Notes under the pieces: generated by a model | Database searches by the model: none | The model's input: the letters and a program-made list of their open reading frames with translations, nothing else | What the model was told of the DNA's origin: nothing | Source: Meghimatium bilineatum | Lineage: Eukaryota > Mollusca > Gastropoda > Stylommatophora > Philomycidae | DNA: 64,000 nt | NCBI GenBank assembly: GCA_034231615.1 | Contig: CM067316.1 | Location: 32,800,009 to 32,864,008 of the forward strand | Direction: 5' to 3' | In this document: positions 1 to 13,042 of the stretch, one piece after another | Layout: every line of letters begins with the position of its first letter | How positions within the stretch are numbered: position 1 is the stretch's first letter | Position numbers and translations under genes: made by a program

Positions 1-839
1 ATATAAACTGTGACCTCGTACGTTGTTATTTACTGAGTACAAAGATTGTGCACAGAACGTGGAATGGTGTGCTTATTTCTATTCTGTAAAATCTGGAATC
101 GAAGTTATCGCTGACAATTTGCGCACTTAATCAAATTTATACCTACGATACTGCACGCATGTACGCTCATTTACATGTGCTCAGACTTTGGGTCATCAGT
201 TTTTATGTGCACATTTGACCAGAAACCGTTGATTACACTTGTTAATGCAGAGATTTGTGTAGACAATTCTCTTGGTGAGAGGGTAAAATTGTTCACACAA
301 GTCGGTGCGTTTGAACACGGTTCATCAACTTTATCAGTGTATTTAGAACAAAACGCCATCAGACAATAGAGATATCGATTATGATGACGGTATAATATGG
401 ACATATTCTATTTGCTTTATGTTACAATTACATGTTCATTACTCTTTAGACCTTTTATTTCAATACATGGCCCTGGTAATGTCAATGCCCTGCTCTGTAT
501 TTTAGAAGTAGTAAACACGTCTCTGAATCCGGTAACGTGTTGGAATAAATATTCATGCATTTTGGCAGTCTGACTGTTCAGAAAGCAATGCTGTTTTCTT
601 TGTCCATCACAAGAGATGATGGCCACTCACTTTATAAAATGTAGTTAATTATGTCCTTGTCTATGGATTCGTAAATAGCTAGTAAGCCATTTTCTGGTCG
701 CAAATATACATAGACAAGACAGCATGTTATGATCGAATAAAATGGCTGTTGATTTGTCTATCTTTGTTGTGTGTTCTCTACAGGCCACGCCTATCATCAC
801 TGCCAATTAGAGCATTCTCGATATTGACGGATGCTCATT
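1..839. other. No gene recognised
   Basis: AT-rich sequence. Open frames of 60-77 codons occur on both strands, but none carries a recognisable motif or a codon pattern that stands out. No repeat unit was seen. Confidence 0.6.
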
Positions 840-1290
840 TATCTAACAAAAATCATCTGATCGTGCGAACTCGCGAAGAGTAATGACTATGTCTGTTCGG
901 TCCATAGGCTGAATATCTGTTATGGTGGCGAGGCTAACTAATTGGTCGGCCTGTTCATTTTCCTACACACCCACGTGTCCGGGGACAAAGATAAGCGTGA
1001 TGTTTCGGAGTGAGGTCCGCATTTTAGCTCCCTCTAATGATTCCACCCGTCTCCTACGTACATCATATATTTTGACGTTCTGAATAATATTCATTACTTA
1101 GTATGCATGCATCGGAAGAGGCTTACGATTCGAGCCAGTTAAGTGCCTGCATCACGGAAAATACTTCCATTGTTAGACTGCTTGTTGTTATAAGGGCTTC
1201 ACTGGTGTCGTGTACTGTTCTTCCTTGTGATGTGGCAGTAAAGCCCCATGTGCTTCGCTGGTGACGGATGGCCGACAATATTTCCTTTAA
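840..1290 (-). pseudogene. RNase H domain remnant of an I-like LINE (LINE-A)
   Basis: Read on the minus strand, the segment matches the RNase H domain that is well preserved at 3640-4092. In order come STWGFTATSQGRTV (about 1265-1220), TSSLTMEVFSVMQALNW around the second catalytic acid (about 1190-1135), DACILSNEY with the third acidic position changed from DS to N, and, after a frameshift, ITLIFVPGHVGV and ENEQADQLVSLA (about 990-920). A stop codon interrupts the GHxGxxxNExAD motif. The YTDGS strand that should start the domain is degraded to EILSAI. At least one frameshift, one stop and two damaged active-site positions make this a dead fragment. RNase H in LINEs removes the RNA strand during reverse transcription. 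The RT part is absent from this copy. Confidence 0.8.
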
Positions 1291-1984
1291 CGGGCAAGAA
1301 AAAGTAATGTAAGCCAAACCAATTCTCTGACGCAAATTAAAGTTTGAAAAGGTTAGATTTGTAAAATTTGACTTTAAATGTGTCAATATGGCAAGCATGT
1401 CCTAAATCACAGTATTACCACATAGTTTAAACAGTCAAATTTGAAACCAAATTGTATTTAAAATATTACCTCAGGATGGCTACACGTGTGGACAAAACTT
1501 CCCAATCATACTTTTCTATTTTCTTCAGTTTAAAACCAAAACAAATATGTAAATATTAGATACATTTTAAGTTACCCCAACATACAAACAACAACCAAAT
1601 CATAAAATGTATTTCTAGTGACATTTACAATGGTAAATTGTGTTTAAAAGTTTGAGGTAAAGTGGCCAATATGGCAACACTGCTACATTACGAATACAGC
1701 CTTGAAAGACGTTATAATCCGCTAGAATGAGACATAATTATACAGGCAGTTTCACTTCCAAGCCACATTTTTTTTAAAAACAAAACCAAAAAAATTGTGC
1801 ACACGCAGCAGAATATTTTTTTCAGTATTTTAATCGTGTCTTTTTGGGCGGGCAAACAAGGCGGTTAACAAGACACGTATGGTTTAGTCTTTTACCTATA
1901 TACAGAGAAAAACAATAAGTTGATAAACAATTGTGAGATTTCAAGACAGAATAGACAATATCTGGGGGGGAACATGGTGTGCGT
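1291..1984. other. No gene recognised
   Basis: AT-rich DNA without a supported gene or clear repeat. Confidence 0.55.
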
Positions 1985-2085
1985 GGAAGAGGATGCGGTA
2001 TGTGTGAAACAGGATATAGTGAGTGTGATAGCGGATATAGTGTGTGTGATTGAGGGCATAATATATGTGTGTGTGTGTGTGATAA
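1985..2085. repeat. TG-rich short tandem repeat
   Basis: Loosely repeated GATATAGTGTGTGTGAT-like units of about 24 bp run into a pure TG tract near 2066-2080. The open frames on both strands here come from the repeat. Confidence 0.7.
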
Positions 2086-2106
2086 CGGGCAGATTAAAAT
2101 GCAATT

Positions 2107-2413
2107 GTCCCACTAAGGTCCAACATTACATTGACATAGTCCTGCTATGGACCAGCATCAAATTCAATTCGTCTTACTACGGGCCAATATCACATTGATA
2201 TAGTCCCACTACGGACCAATATCACATTGAAATAGTCCCACTACGGACCAATATAATATGAAATAGTCCCACTACGGACCAATATAATATGAAATAGTCC
2301 CACTACGGGCCAACATCAATATGAAGTAGTCCCACTACGGACCAGCATCACATTGATATAGACCCACTACCGACCAACATCACATTGATATAGTCTCAAT
2401 ACGAATCAACGTC
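2107..2413. repeat. Minisatellite, ~31-33 bp unit, about 10 copies
   Basis: Units begin GTCCCACTACGGACCA and continue with ATATCACATTGATATA-like sequence. The best copies are at 2206-2340 and the edges have diverged. No spacer DNA separates the units. Confidence 0.9.
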
Positions 2414-3219
2414 AAACCCCAGGTCAAAGTAACAAGTTTACAACATTACAGTATCCATACCATTAGGCAATGCAATAAGCCCTGATATAATGAAACGGCC
2501 CAGATTGAAAGACACATTGAGATAAATCATGATCCAGCTAGCAAGATGTTGTCTCAGAGCATTGAGAGAACTGACCCAGTTAACAAACCAGCAGAATATC
2601 TCTATACTCAGAAACCATGCATAATTTAGCAGGTGATAATTCATCTATTGGTTCTGATTATCCCATGCACTTTGAGGTGCTAGTTCTACCCCCGCATCTC
2701 TAAACACAAGTATAACCGACGGAAATTTCTAAGTCTCGGTAACAGTTGGTTACAAACAAACATTACTACGAGTTTCCTCACATTACTGTAAGGTTTTTTT
2801 ACGTGACTATTGACAGTAAAAAACGTCTTCTAACTGAATTATTTTAGACACCGTTCGTAACGTTTTTGATTATTGTTGGGATTATTTTGTGGTTCAATAT
2901 TTACATACTTGGAGTCGCATGCAAAAATAGATTTCACGAAAATAGGAAACTAGTTCATGTTTAAGTTTTAGTTGACATGTCTGCTATTGAAGCTCGGTCA
3001 CGGTTTTCTATTAGTTTGTGAGCTTTACTCGTGACCGACCTACAGTAATGGTTGAAAAAGGTGATGGTTTTAGCATGTGAAAACCTGTCAAACTTGTTAT
3101 AATTTCTTGTTGTGTTAATTGTCGTCAGTTAAAGCTAGGAATAGGAAAATGAAGTTTTTCTAATCAATATAAACAGACATAAGTACACATACATTGATAG
3201 TTCATCTACATAGTTAAAC
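2414..3219. other. No gene recognised
   Basis: AT-rich sequence with only short, motif-free open frames. Confidence 0.55.
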
Positions 3220-4330
3220 ATCAATAAAAAGCAATGCGAATCATTTTGGGGTGCACGAGAGATACGTCGGCTCGGGCTATGCGATACATACTTGATTGCC
3301 CAACTGCGGAGCAAAGAATACAAATGTGCAGGGCGCGGGACTACCTAAAAATGACCGCTGATAAAGAGCACCCTCTACACCAAGAAATTATCAAAGTGAA
3401 AGGCAGTCGACTAAAGAGAGGAAAGTCGTGGATGGGGCGCGCAGAGGATGTTATACAGAGTGTCTGCAGATTGGAGGATGTACTACCTGGTGCCGAATGG
3501 AGCCTGGCACCGTCGGATTACGCAACAGCCTTCGAAGGAGTAATAACACTCAATAGAGAGTGCAGGTAATGGTGTCCGACAGTGGTCGAGTCGGAGGTGC
3601 TCACTTTGATCAGTAAGAATTCCAGGGAAGGTGATATAATTATATATATACAGATGGGTCGGTTGAGAGACACATTAGGAGTTCCTGGGCTTTCACGGCT
3701 CAAAGGTGGGGGGGGGGGAGACTATCAGAGAGGAAAGTGGTGCATTCGTTCAGACGACAAGCAGCTTGACAATGGAGATTCTGGCGGTGACCAAAGCTTT
3801 GCAATGGGTATGCTCACAGACTGTCTGCGAGCATGCATGTATACTCAGTGACTCCATGAACATGATTGTGAAAGTTCAGACGGTGTACGTTCGAGAACAG
3901 TGGCTGGATGCAGTGAATAATTCCTGTGTGCGTACAGTGACTTTTATTTTTGTGCCGGGGCACGCGGGAGTCCGGGGTAATGAAAGAGCAGATAGGTTGG
4001 CCACCCACGCTGCTACTACGGCTGTTGGTGGAGCGATGGATCGGGCAGACATTTTGAATGTCCTACGTGAAAACACACGAACAAATGACTGACAAGTGAC
4101 AATGACTCTTGTTCCATGATTAGAATAAAGGAACTTGGTTTGAAATATGGTGTCGCTAGAAAGGAGAGTTTTCGTGGGCGAAAAAGAATGATGGTCAATC
4201 AACAACGTACTGGGACTGTCAGTCAACGTGTAATGGCGGATACACTCAAGGACAGATCTGAGCACCTATAGACTTGTCCGGAGTGCAATGACGATGATCC
4301 AACGACTAACTAACTAACTAAGTTAAATAT
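3220..4330 (+). mobile_element. LINE-A copy: post-RT region, RNase H and CTAA-tailed 3' end, 5' truncated
   Basis: The copy starts abruptly with an open stretch at 3234-3569 (MRIILGCTRDTSARAMRYIL, then KEHPLHQE and LPGAEW). This is the region that follows the RT thumb in I-like LINEs, and the same protein recurs, more decayed, at 24185-24560. An RNase H domain follows (separate entry). The 3' part then runs to TCCGGAGTGCAATGACGATG and a short ACTA-ACTAACTAA tail at 4300-4320. The same 3' end recurs at 37430-37680 and, inverted, at 60092-60245, so the CTAA tail belongs to the family. Everything upstream of the post-RT domain is missing, as expected for incomplete reverse transcription. The I-like label rests on an RNase H domain downstream of RT plus a simple-repeat tail, and the clade is not certain. 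Confidence 0.85.
3640..4092 (+). pseudogene. LINE-A RNase H domain, complete active site but one frameshift
   Basis: All four acidic active-site motifs are present: IYTDGSV (about 3644-3664), TSSLTMEILAV (about 3757-3790), CILSDSMNM (about 3838-3865) and the GHAGVRGNERAD loop (about 3960-3995). The first motif is in a different frame from the rest. The shift falls at an 11-base G run (3708-3718), which most likely changed length after insertion. The C-terminal part ends RADILNVLRENTRTND at a stop at 4090-4092. The domain has the size of a usual LINE RNase H (about 140 residues). With no RT attached and the frame broken, it is not expected to act. It serves as the reference for the weaker copies at 840-1290, 24890-25325 and 36730-37265. 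Confidence 0.85.
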
Positions 4331-5104
4331 CACATATACGTACACACACATTGAAAGTTCACAGATACAATTGAACAATCATATATGTATGTAAGATGTT
4401 TGTTTCCAGAGATTAGCGAAACTCGTTTTAACCTTTTCCTAGATTTACCTTTTGGATTCCAGTTTTGCTCAGTAAAAAAATATTAATTGTCATTAGAAAG
4501 GCTAGAGAATGTATATACTTCAAGGTAACTCCCATCGATGTTTTGGTTGCAGTCAACTGTTACTGTGACGTAGTAAATCCTGTAATATGTCCATTCAAAG
4601 ATCCATGATCTAGCCTATCAGTTTATAGACTATGTCTGCTGATGATTCCCGTGACTTGTGGAATTAACATATTCATCATTCTGAAATCGTTTATTAACTA
4701 TTCGTGCCAGGCTCAATATTAATTTATCTCAACCATACGCATGTGGTTGCATCTGTGGGTCTCACCAATGGCCACTAGACATACCATCCATGCAACAGAA
4801 AACTTTAGTGGATGACATGCCGTTATATTGAGGTTATCTTCTTGTAGAAGCTTCATGTCATGTTATCTATACAGTTATGATTTTGTTTTGTTGTTGAAAT
4901 GTTTTTCATGTTTGCCTAAATATATATGTATGCACCCTCTGTGGTTGGGAGGGAGCCAGAGATGTACTGTACAGCAATGGGGAGGAGGAAACTGGTATAA
5001 CTGTTTTTCCTTTGGCTGAGGCCCATCATAGAGGCATAGAGTGACTCAGGACGTGACAATCCTTTTGACTTGAACATTTGGCTGCATGCCTGGAGCTATA
5101 GAGA
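4331..5104. other. No gene recognised; possible PLE terminus remnant
   Basis: Bases 4410-4480 (GATTAGCGAAACTC through CCAGTTTTGCTCAGTA) resemble the outer end of the PLE at 22945-23005 (GTTAGCAAAACTAAG through TAGTTTTGCGCAGTA). The match is short and diverged. The rest shows nothing recognisable. Confidence 0.35.
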
Positions 5105-5353
5105 AGTTCGGCATAACCAGTAGTCAATTGGTAGCGTGGAATGAGCACAGTGAACCCTATCTTGACTACAGTGGCTAGGCGCAGTGCATAGGTTGAAACC
5201 TACCTTCCTGGAGGTGTGATAGTTATTCTTTGGCTCTGTCCCGGGGTGGGCCGAAAATCCACAGACTTCCCAGCAATATAATGCCATCTAATGGCTTTAG
5301 GTCAAAGATCATGAGCCCATGGATCGCTGGATCAGCAACCAACCAACCAACCA
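5105..5353 (+). mobile_element. tRNA-derived SINE with CCAA tail (SINE-2)
   Basis: A tRNA-like head carries an A-box-like AGTCAATTGGTAGCG (5122-5136) and a B-box-like GGTTGAAACC (5191-5200), spaced as in RNA polymerase III promoters. The body contains TTTGGCTCTGTCCCGGGG, GTCAAAGATCATGAGCCC and GCTGGATCAGCAACC, and ends in AACCAACCAACCAACC. Two further copies of the 3' body with the same tail lie at 18685-18795 and 18838-18964. That supports a dispersed SINE family rather than a tRNA gene. No acceptor stem pairing or intact clover-leaf was found. Confidence 0.75.
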
Positions 5354-6019
5354 TCTCAACCACAGAATGGATGCGTCGTCTTCAGCCCGACTCTACCTCT
5401 AGCAGGTGCTAGCTAAAAACATATCGTATTACTCTCCAAATACATAGTTCAGCTACGAATATGATCTGTGACAAAGTACTTAATATTAGGTGGGCATACT
5501 GACAGCAATTATATAGACATCTGTTGATCATGGTTGTTTTAAGTGTTCGCGTATGGTCGAAGAAAGTTTATTATTTGTGCAATGATGTCTGCGTATCGAT
5601 CTATCGATCCATATCAATAGTGATCAGATAATACACACATTGGAAGTCTTAGATGAAATCGTATTTCTTAAGCATACGGATTGACATGATTTAGAAATAT
5701 TTTTTACCTTAATTGTAAAGCGAATTATTGTCAGCTAAACGCATCTGGTTCAAATCTCAATTCGATCCTTACAATTGTTTATCTCCTTATACGTTTATTA
5801 GTAAATATTTTTGTGTTTGCCAGACTTCTGTATATATGTATTATGGCTTTGGTGTTTATGTGTGTCAACATTTAATTATTTTGTACTCTAATCTATCAAT
5901 TGTGCATTATTATACCTTACTATTATAATTTTGTTCAGTCATTTACATATCTTGAGTTTTATTTCCTCAATTTTGTTTTACATGGTTCTATGTATATATA
6001 CTAACATAAATAAAAATCA
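5354..6019. other. No gene recognised
   Basis: AT-rich DNA. ATCGATCTATCGATCCATAT-type short repeats occur near 5595. No coding signal is supported. Confidence 0.5.
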
Positions 6020-7220
6020 GAAATAAGCCCAGAACAAGGTGGCTTTGTAGAAGGCAAAGGTACCAACAATGCTATTTATATAATGAGAACTCTAATAAAG
6101 AGGTCTATAGAGGTAAAAACAGATCTGTACCTCTGTTTTATAGACTACACTAAAGCATTTGACAAAGTTGAACATAGCGAAATTATACACATGCTAGAGA
6201 ATTTGAACATTGACAGCAAGGATTTAAGAATAATCAAGAACATGTACTGGCAACAAACAGCAGCAATAAGAGTAGGAAATCAATTTGGCCCTTTTCAACA
6301 AATAAAACAAGGAGTCAGACAGAGATGCGCGCTTTCACCAGACCTGTTCTCTTTATACAGTGAAAACATATTGCAAGCAATAGTAGATATCCAAGGAATA
6401 TCAGTGGGAGGACATAACATAAATAATTTGAGATATGCGGATGACACTGTTCTGATTGCAAAAAAAGTTAGGAAGACCTTCAAAATTTGATTAAAGTAGT
6501 AGTCACAGAAAGTAAAGAGAAAGGCCTCTTCCTAAATATCAAGAAAACAGAAGTAATGGTTATTTCAAAGAAACAAAATAACACATCTTGCAAGATCAAA
6601 GTGAATGATATAGTATTAAAACAGGTCCACCAATTCAAATATCTAGGTATAATGATTACAGCAGATGGAAGACGTTCAACAGAAATAAGATGCAGAATAG
6701 GACAGGCAAAAACAACATTCAGAAAAATGAAAAATAGTGTAATAAGACCTTGTCAATAGAGGTGAGAAAGAGAGTTCTGCAGTGCTATATAACACCTATA
6801 CTAACATATGGGTGAGAGTCTTGGACAATAAACAAACTGGAAAGTGGGAGATTGGAGGCAACAGAGATGTGGTTCTACAGAAGAATGCTGAGAATACCAT
6901 GGACTGCCAGAAAAACTAGTGTAGAGGTGTTAAAAGAGTTAAATGCGAAACGGACCTTAATCAACAATATAAGAAAAAGGCAATCTTCTTCTTTTTTTGG
7001 CCACTTCATGAGAAAGACAGGTTTAGAGAACATAATCACAACAGGCAAGATTGAAGGCACCAGAGACAGAGGGCAACAACGTGAGATTATATTAGACAGT
7101 TTGACAATCTGGCACGGCAAGGAAACAACAACGACTTTGATACATAATACTGTGGACAGAGAGCTGTGGAGAGTCATGACCGCCTACGCCACCCGGCATG
7201 GCACATGATGATGATGTATC
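6020..7220 (+). pseudogene. LINE-B reverse transcriptase, C-terminal two thirds, broken
   Basis: The reading frame is already open before the first Met (6083), beginning ISPEQGGFVEGKGTNNAIY at about 6023, so the copy is 5' truncated inside the RT domain. The palm motifs follow: LYLCFIDYTKAFDKVEH (about 6125-6175), QIKQGVRQRCALSPDLFSLY (about 6295-6355) and the catalytic NLRYADDTVLIA (about 6427-6462). A frameshift near 6470 leads to the thumb (NIKKTEVMVISKK, FKYLGIMITADGR). A second frameshift near 6750 and a TGA replacing the Cys of the usual YGCE motif follow. The C-terminal domain ends MWFYRRMLRIPWTARKTS, GHFMRKTGLENIITTGKI and WRVMTAYATRHGT, then an ATGATGATG tail at 7207-7216. The protein would have copied LINE RNA at the nick. 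The breaks make this copy dead. Annotation pipelines often mislabel related proteins as cellular genes. Confidence 0.9.
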
Positions 7221-7790
7221 TATTCAATTACTTTAGACACACATTTGTATGTGTGCATATGATTGCGTTATAGAAATGCATGTGAATATCTTCATGTGAA
7301 CGAATGTTTATGGTAATACATGTGTGCGAATGTTCATTTTATTGCTTTTATTTATGTGAGATAATGTTTATGTGGATGCATGTGTATATATATACATGTG
7401 TGTATGTGTGTGTGTGTTTGTTTGTGTAAGTGCTTTGTTTATGTTAATGCATGTACCTTCATTCTGTGTCATTATGTACACCTGGTCTTGTGTGAGCCCT
7501 TACTTGTGTGTGGATACATTTACATGCTTGTGCATTTTGTGTGGGTATCTTTCATAAATCTATGTGTTTGTTGATTGTGTTTTAGACATATACGTTTATG
7601 TGTATTTCTTATGTGTTTGTGTTTGTATATATTTATATATATATATATATATATACTTTGTCTTTTTATATATATATATATATGTATATTTGTAGCATAT
7701 ATGTATATATTTGGCTGCATATATATTCCATGGACTGTCAAATGATGATCCTTCATGCACATTTCTATGGTCTGCGTCTATTGGTAGCCC
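7221..7790. repeat. GT-rich and TA-rich low-complexity block
   Basis: GTGTGTATGTGTGTGTGTG near 7396 and two TA runs (about 7634-7654 and 7668-7682) sit in loosely repeated TTTATGTG-containing sequence. The overlapping open frames rich in Tyr-Ile or Cys-Val are products of the microsatellites. Confidence 0.75.
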
Positions 7791-8089
7791 TCCCCCTATG
7801 ACCAATTTCTTTATCTTTTCGTTCCCTTAAACCTCTCTCCCCTTACCACCTCTGCATTACTCATTGATTGCAACGAATCTGCCGTTGTGTTTTTTATCTT
7901 TTACGTTGGACTTTCATTTGATCTAACATATTACCTGTTATTTTATCACTTCTATTAATAGTGCGCGAATGATAATGGGTAATATTTCTTCGTAAGGGAA
8001 ACATTTCCAAGTCAATTCAATTATTAATAGAGCAGTGAGTTATTTAATAGTTGCATACTACATTCTGTTAGTAAAACTATATCCAAGAA
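7791..8089. other. No gene recognised
   Basis: Nothing recognised between the microsatellites and the next LINE. Confidence 0.5.
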
Positions 8090-10144
8090 GCACACACAAA
8101 CTGCAAACGCTATTGGAATCTTCAACTGGAGATGCTACAAAATTAGATGAAAGCATCTAGACAGCAGGCTGAAAACAGGCCCAGCCAAGAACACCATAAC
8201 AAATATCAGTAAAAACAAAGGCCAAATTTCAAAGTACAAAGTTACAAGCTAGACAGAAAAGCTGGAAAGAAAAATCAGAATCGCTGAACCTTGAAAGAGA
8301 CACTATACAATTATAGAAACTGGTAAAAGAGCTGAATGATAAAGGTACAGGAAGAATACAATGATCACACTTCGTAAAGAGAGAAACATGTTAACAGGTA
8401 AACATGCAGCTGATTACTTTGCAGAAGACAGCAACATCAAAATTTGCCGAGACAAAAAACAGGAGGTTTTAGAATGACAGCAAAGCATTGGACAAGACAA
8501 ACCTATACCTGAAGTCATGGAGACACTAATCGCATTGAAAGAACTGGAGCATGCATTATCCAAATTGAAAATAAAAAGGTCCCCAGGAGCTGATGGAGTG
8601 TCCAATAATGATTAAAAACCTGGCAACTACAGCAAGAACAAAACTACTGCAGATCTTCAACACAAGCTGAACGATAGGTAATGTTCCACAGGCTTGGAGG
8701 GAAGCAATAACACTCCTCAAATCATGAAAAGATGGCAAGACAGTCTCCAAGTGCAAGCCCGTCAGCCTCACAAGCTGTCTATGCACAACAATGCAACGCA
8801 TTATCAATCTTAGGATACAGTGGTATCTTGAAAGTGAAAACCTTCTGGTATCACAAGACGCAGACTTTAGGCAGTACTCCTCTACTCAAGATCAGGCAAC
8901 CTCTCTCTCGAAAGAGATTGAGGGTGCCCTCCAAGATAAGAAACTGGTACTAGCAGCATTGATATACCTCAGAAAATCATTTGACAAGGTTTGGAAAATG
9001 ACTATTAAAGAAATTACGAAATTGTAGGGCTAACTCAAGAATGTACAAATATGTAAAAGAATATTTGCATAATAGAAGGGTCAGGGTACAATTGAATGGA
9101 AGCAAGAACAAGAAAGTCTTACATTGTCATGGAATCCCCCAGAGATGAGTACTTCCACCACACTTATTTTAGTTTTAACCAATGACCTAGTGGCCGAACT
9201 ACCACATTGGATCAAATTTGCCCTGTATGCGCACGGCCTGGTGATCTGGTGCACGGAAAGACATGCGGCATTGGCGACTAGACAAACACAAAGAGCTATT
9301 GATGCCTTAACCCTATGGGTCAATAGATATCGTCAGCATTAACACAGATAAGTTCAGCACTACACTATTCACTCTCACACCAAAATAAAAAGCAGGTTTT
9401 ATCCAGATTGATGAAGAATATTGAAAAGAACACAACAAACATACCCCGTAGTTACTTTTGATGATGAGTTGACATGGACGCAGCACATAAACAAAGCAAC
9501 AAGAAAAGCCAAGAGGAAGTTAGCTATCATAAGAAAACTAAGTGGAACCACACGGGGAGTCAGTAGGAATTTACTACGTAAAGTGTACCAGCAAGACATA
9601 AGATCACACCTGGAATATAGTGGTGTTCTCCATCAAACACCACTTTGCAGGATCTAGATAAAGTGCAAAACCAAGCGTTTAGGATAATGTTGGGTGAAAT
9701 GAAATCAACACCCATAGTAGAGATGCACGAAATGGGGAGAATGCAAACACTTGGCGAACGCAGACACAAAGGTACTAATACAAGCAGAAACGTGTCAGTG
9801 TATGCCAAGTTATCCAATGTAGGAAAGATTACAAAATCTAGCAATGGGACGGCTGGACAAAGGCAGCTTTATCCAAGAAGCTAAACGACTCCGTAGACAA
9901 CATACAGGCCTACCTGAAGTTGATAGTCCTTTAAGGTTGTACCAGAACAAACCACTTAGAGTGAAAGGCATGAATACCAATATACATTCAGACCAACGTG
10001 AAAGGGTTACTAAGCTAGAACAGAACAGTGTGATGTGAGGGACAGTCACCATCAGTTTCCTGGACCATGAATATCTACAAATTTTATGCGTCAGAGTATA
10101 CACAGATGGATCAGCACAGAATGCAGTGAGGAATGGAGATGTAG

Positions 10145-10179
<35 letters not shown>

Positions 10180-10920
10180 ATCTACACAAGTCTAGAGATG
10201 CGATCAGAACACCAACAAGGAAATTATGTAATAAATATGATGCAGAAATCCAGACAATTAGGGTAGAAACTAAAAAACTGCTGAAGTCTAACGCTGCTCC
10301 ACAGCCCGTTGTATTCCTGACAGATACAAGAGTCAGTGCTTCAAGGTCCCAGTTTGGAAAGCAAACAGAAGTACACAAACTACTTAATGAACTGTCTTAC
10401 CAGTATAGGGTAACTACGCAGTGGATACCCTCTCACTGTGGAATACCAGGAAATGAAAAAGCAGACCAATTGGATAAGGAAGGTGCTGCCCGAAAATTAC
10501 CAAGATGTACTAATCACCTAAAAATCATAAAAAACAGATAGCATTTCAATAAGAAAGCCACAAACGCTAACACAAGATGACTATCACATTATGAACAGAT
10601 CAGAACAAGTTTTAATTCTACGCCGCAGAACGAGACACAACCAACTCCGTAGTCACATGTACACAAAATTCAATATTAGCAAGACGGCCATATGTACATG
10701 TGGACAGGCATCACATAATGTCAAACATTTACTTCAGGAGTTTCGTGAGTATGAAACGCTGCAGCAGGCATATTGGCCAGCGGAAGCAACACTGGAATCA
10801 AAGTTCTATATGCCACTGTATGAACGACAAAAGATAGTTAGTTTTATTCGGGAGATAGAATTACAGATAAGACATGTTTTAGGTGAACGAAAGAAGAATA
10901 AGAAATGTGAGCTAAAGTAA
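8090..10920 (+). pseudogene. LINE-D copy with RT and RNase H, heavily mutated
   Basis: Although broken into many frames, domains appear in the correct order. A pre-RT linker lies near 8235-8400 (SWKEKSESLNLERD, then KHAADYFAED). RT fingers appear near 8570-8960 (RSPGADGVSN, RIINLRIQWYLESENLLV). In the palm the catalytic motif has become ALYAHGLVIW (about 9217), with both Asp residues of YADD lost. The thumb reads PVVTFDDELTWTQHINKA, then KRKLAIIRKLSG (about 9440-9545), and QNQAFRIMLGEMKSTPI follows at about 9670. RNase H begins VYTDGSAQNAV (about 10097) and continues VVFLTDTRVS and WIPSHCGIPGNEKADQL (about 10420-10470). The C-terminal CTCGQASHNVKHLLQE lies near 10695-10740. The same protein is better preserved on the minus strand at 33045-35425. 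Many stops, frameshifts and a TA microsatellite inside RNase H indicate an old copy. The 5' limit is approximate. Confidence 0.85.
10147..10176. repeat. TA microsatellite inside the LINE-D RNase H
   Basis: An uninterrupted TA run directly follows the GDVGVYI segment of RNase H. It encodes a spurious Tyr-Ile stretch and separates the first active-site motif from the rest of the domain. Confidence 0.9.
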
Positions 10921-11784
<864 letters not shown>

Positions 11785-12745
11785 AATAAAACATGAGGGA
11801 TAACATAAACAAGAAAGATAATAAAACATGAGGCATAACATAAACAAGAAAGATAATAAAACATGAGGAAGAACACAAACAAGAAAGATAATAAAACAAG
11901 AGGGATAACATAAACAAGACAGATAATAAAACATGAGGGATAACATAAACAAGAGAGATAATAAAACATGAGGGATAACATAAACAAGAGAGATAATAAA
12001 ACATAAGAGATAACATAAACAAGAGAGATAATAAAACATGAGGGATAACATAAACAAGAGAGATAATAAAACATAAGAGATAACATAAACAAGAGAGATA
12101 ATAAAACATGAGGGATAACATAAACAAGAGAGATAATAAAACATAAGAGATAACATAAACAAGAGAGATAATAAAACATGAGGGATAACATAAACAAGAG
12201 AGATAATAAAACATAAGAGATAACATAAACAGGAGAGATAATAAAACATGAGGAAGAACACAAACAAGAAAGATAATAAAACATAAGAGATAACATAAAC
12301 AAGAGAGATAATAAAACATGAGGGATAACATAAACAAGAGAGATAATAAAACATAAGAGATAACATAAACAAGAGAGATAATAAAACATGAGGGATAACA
12401 TAAACAAGAGAGATAATAAAACATAAGAGATAACATAAACAAGAGAGATAATAAAACATGAGGGATAACATAAACAAGAGAGATAATAAAACATAAGAGA
12501 TAACATAAACAGGAGAGATAATAAAACATGAGGAAGAACACAAACAAGAAAGATAATAAAACATGAGGGATAACATAAACAAGAGAGATAATAAAACATA
12601 AGAGATAACATAAACAGGAGAGATAATAAAACATGAGGAAGAACACAAACAAGAAAGATAATAAAACATGAGAGATAACATAAACAAGAAAGATAATAAA
12701 ACAATTGGGATAACACAAACAAGAAAGAAAATAAAACATGAGAAT
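11785..12745. repeat. 35-bp minisatellite, about 27 copies
   Basis: The unit reads AGATAATAAAACATGAG, then GGATAACATAAACAAGA. Two main variants (ACATGAGGGATAAC and ACATAAGAGATAAC) alternate through the middle, giving a 70-bp dimer. A third variant with GGAAGAACACAAAC recurs near 11866, 12250, 12530 and 12635. Because 35 is not a multiple of three and the unit lacks minus-strand stops, all three minus frames stay open for 320-370 codons of Leu/Tyr/Cys-rich sequence. These are not genes. Confidence 0.95.
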
Positions 12746-13042
12746 TGACGACACTGATGCAATAAATACATTACAAGTAATGACATCATCAGAAATAATA
12801 AAAATACAGAAGAGTTATTGACATGAGAGCAAAAACTGTGACACGTTACAACAACATTGGTCTAATAAAGCATGATGGTGACACCACATTCTTGAACCCT
12901 AGCGCACACACAAACACATATACAATCCTTCTCTACAGAAATGTGAAAACATTAGGATGCATGTTTTTGAACCTTGACCTAATTGACGTTGTCCAATAGT
13001 AAAAATCTAGCATCGCTTGAGTCTAATAAAACAAGTTTTCTG
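12746..13042. other. No gene recognised
   Basis: Short AT-rich link between two arrays, with nothing recognised. Confidence 0.5.

Noticed and set aside
5121-5205. A tRNA gene
   Set aside because: Same reasoning: a tRNA-like head followed by a body and CCAA tail that recur elsewhere in the window.
6083-7208. A cellular protein (related LINE products are often labelled as craniofacial development protein 2-like)
   Set aside because: YADD palm motifs, the C-terminal LINE domain, frameshifts and an ATG-repeat tail identify a LINE pseudogene.
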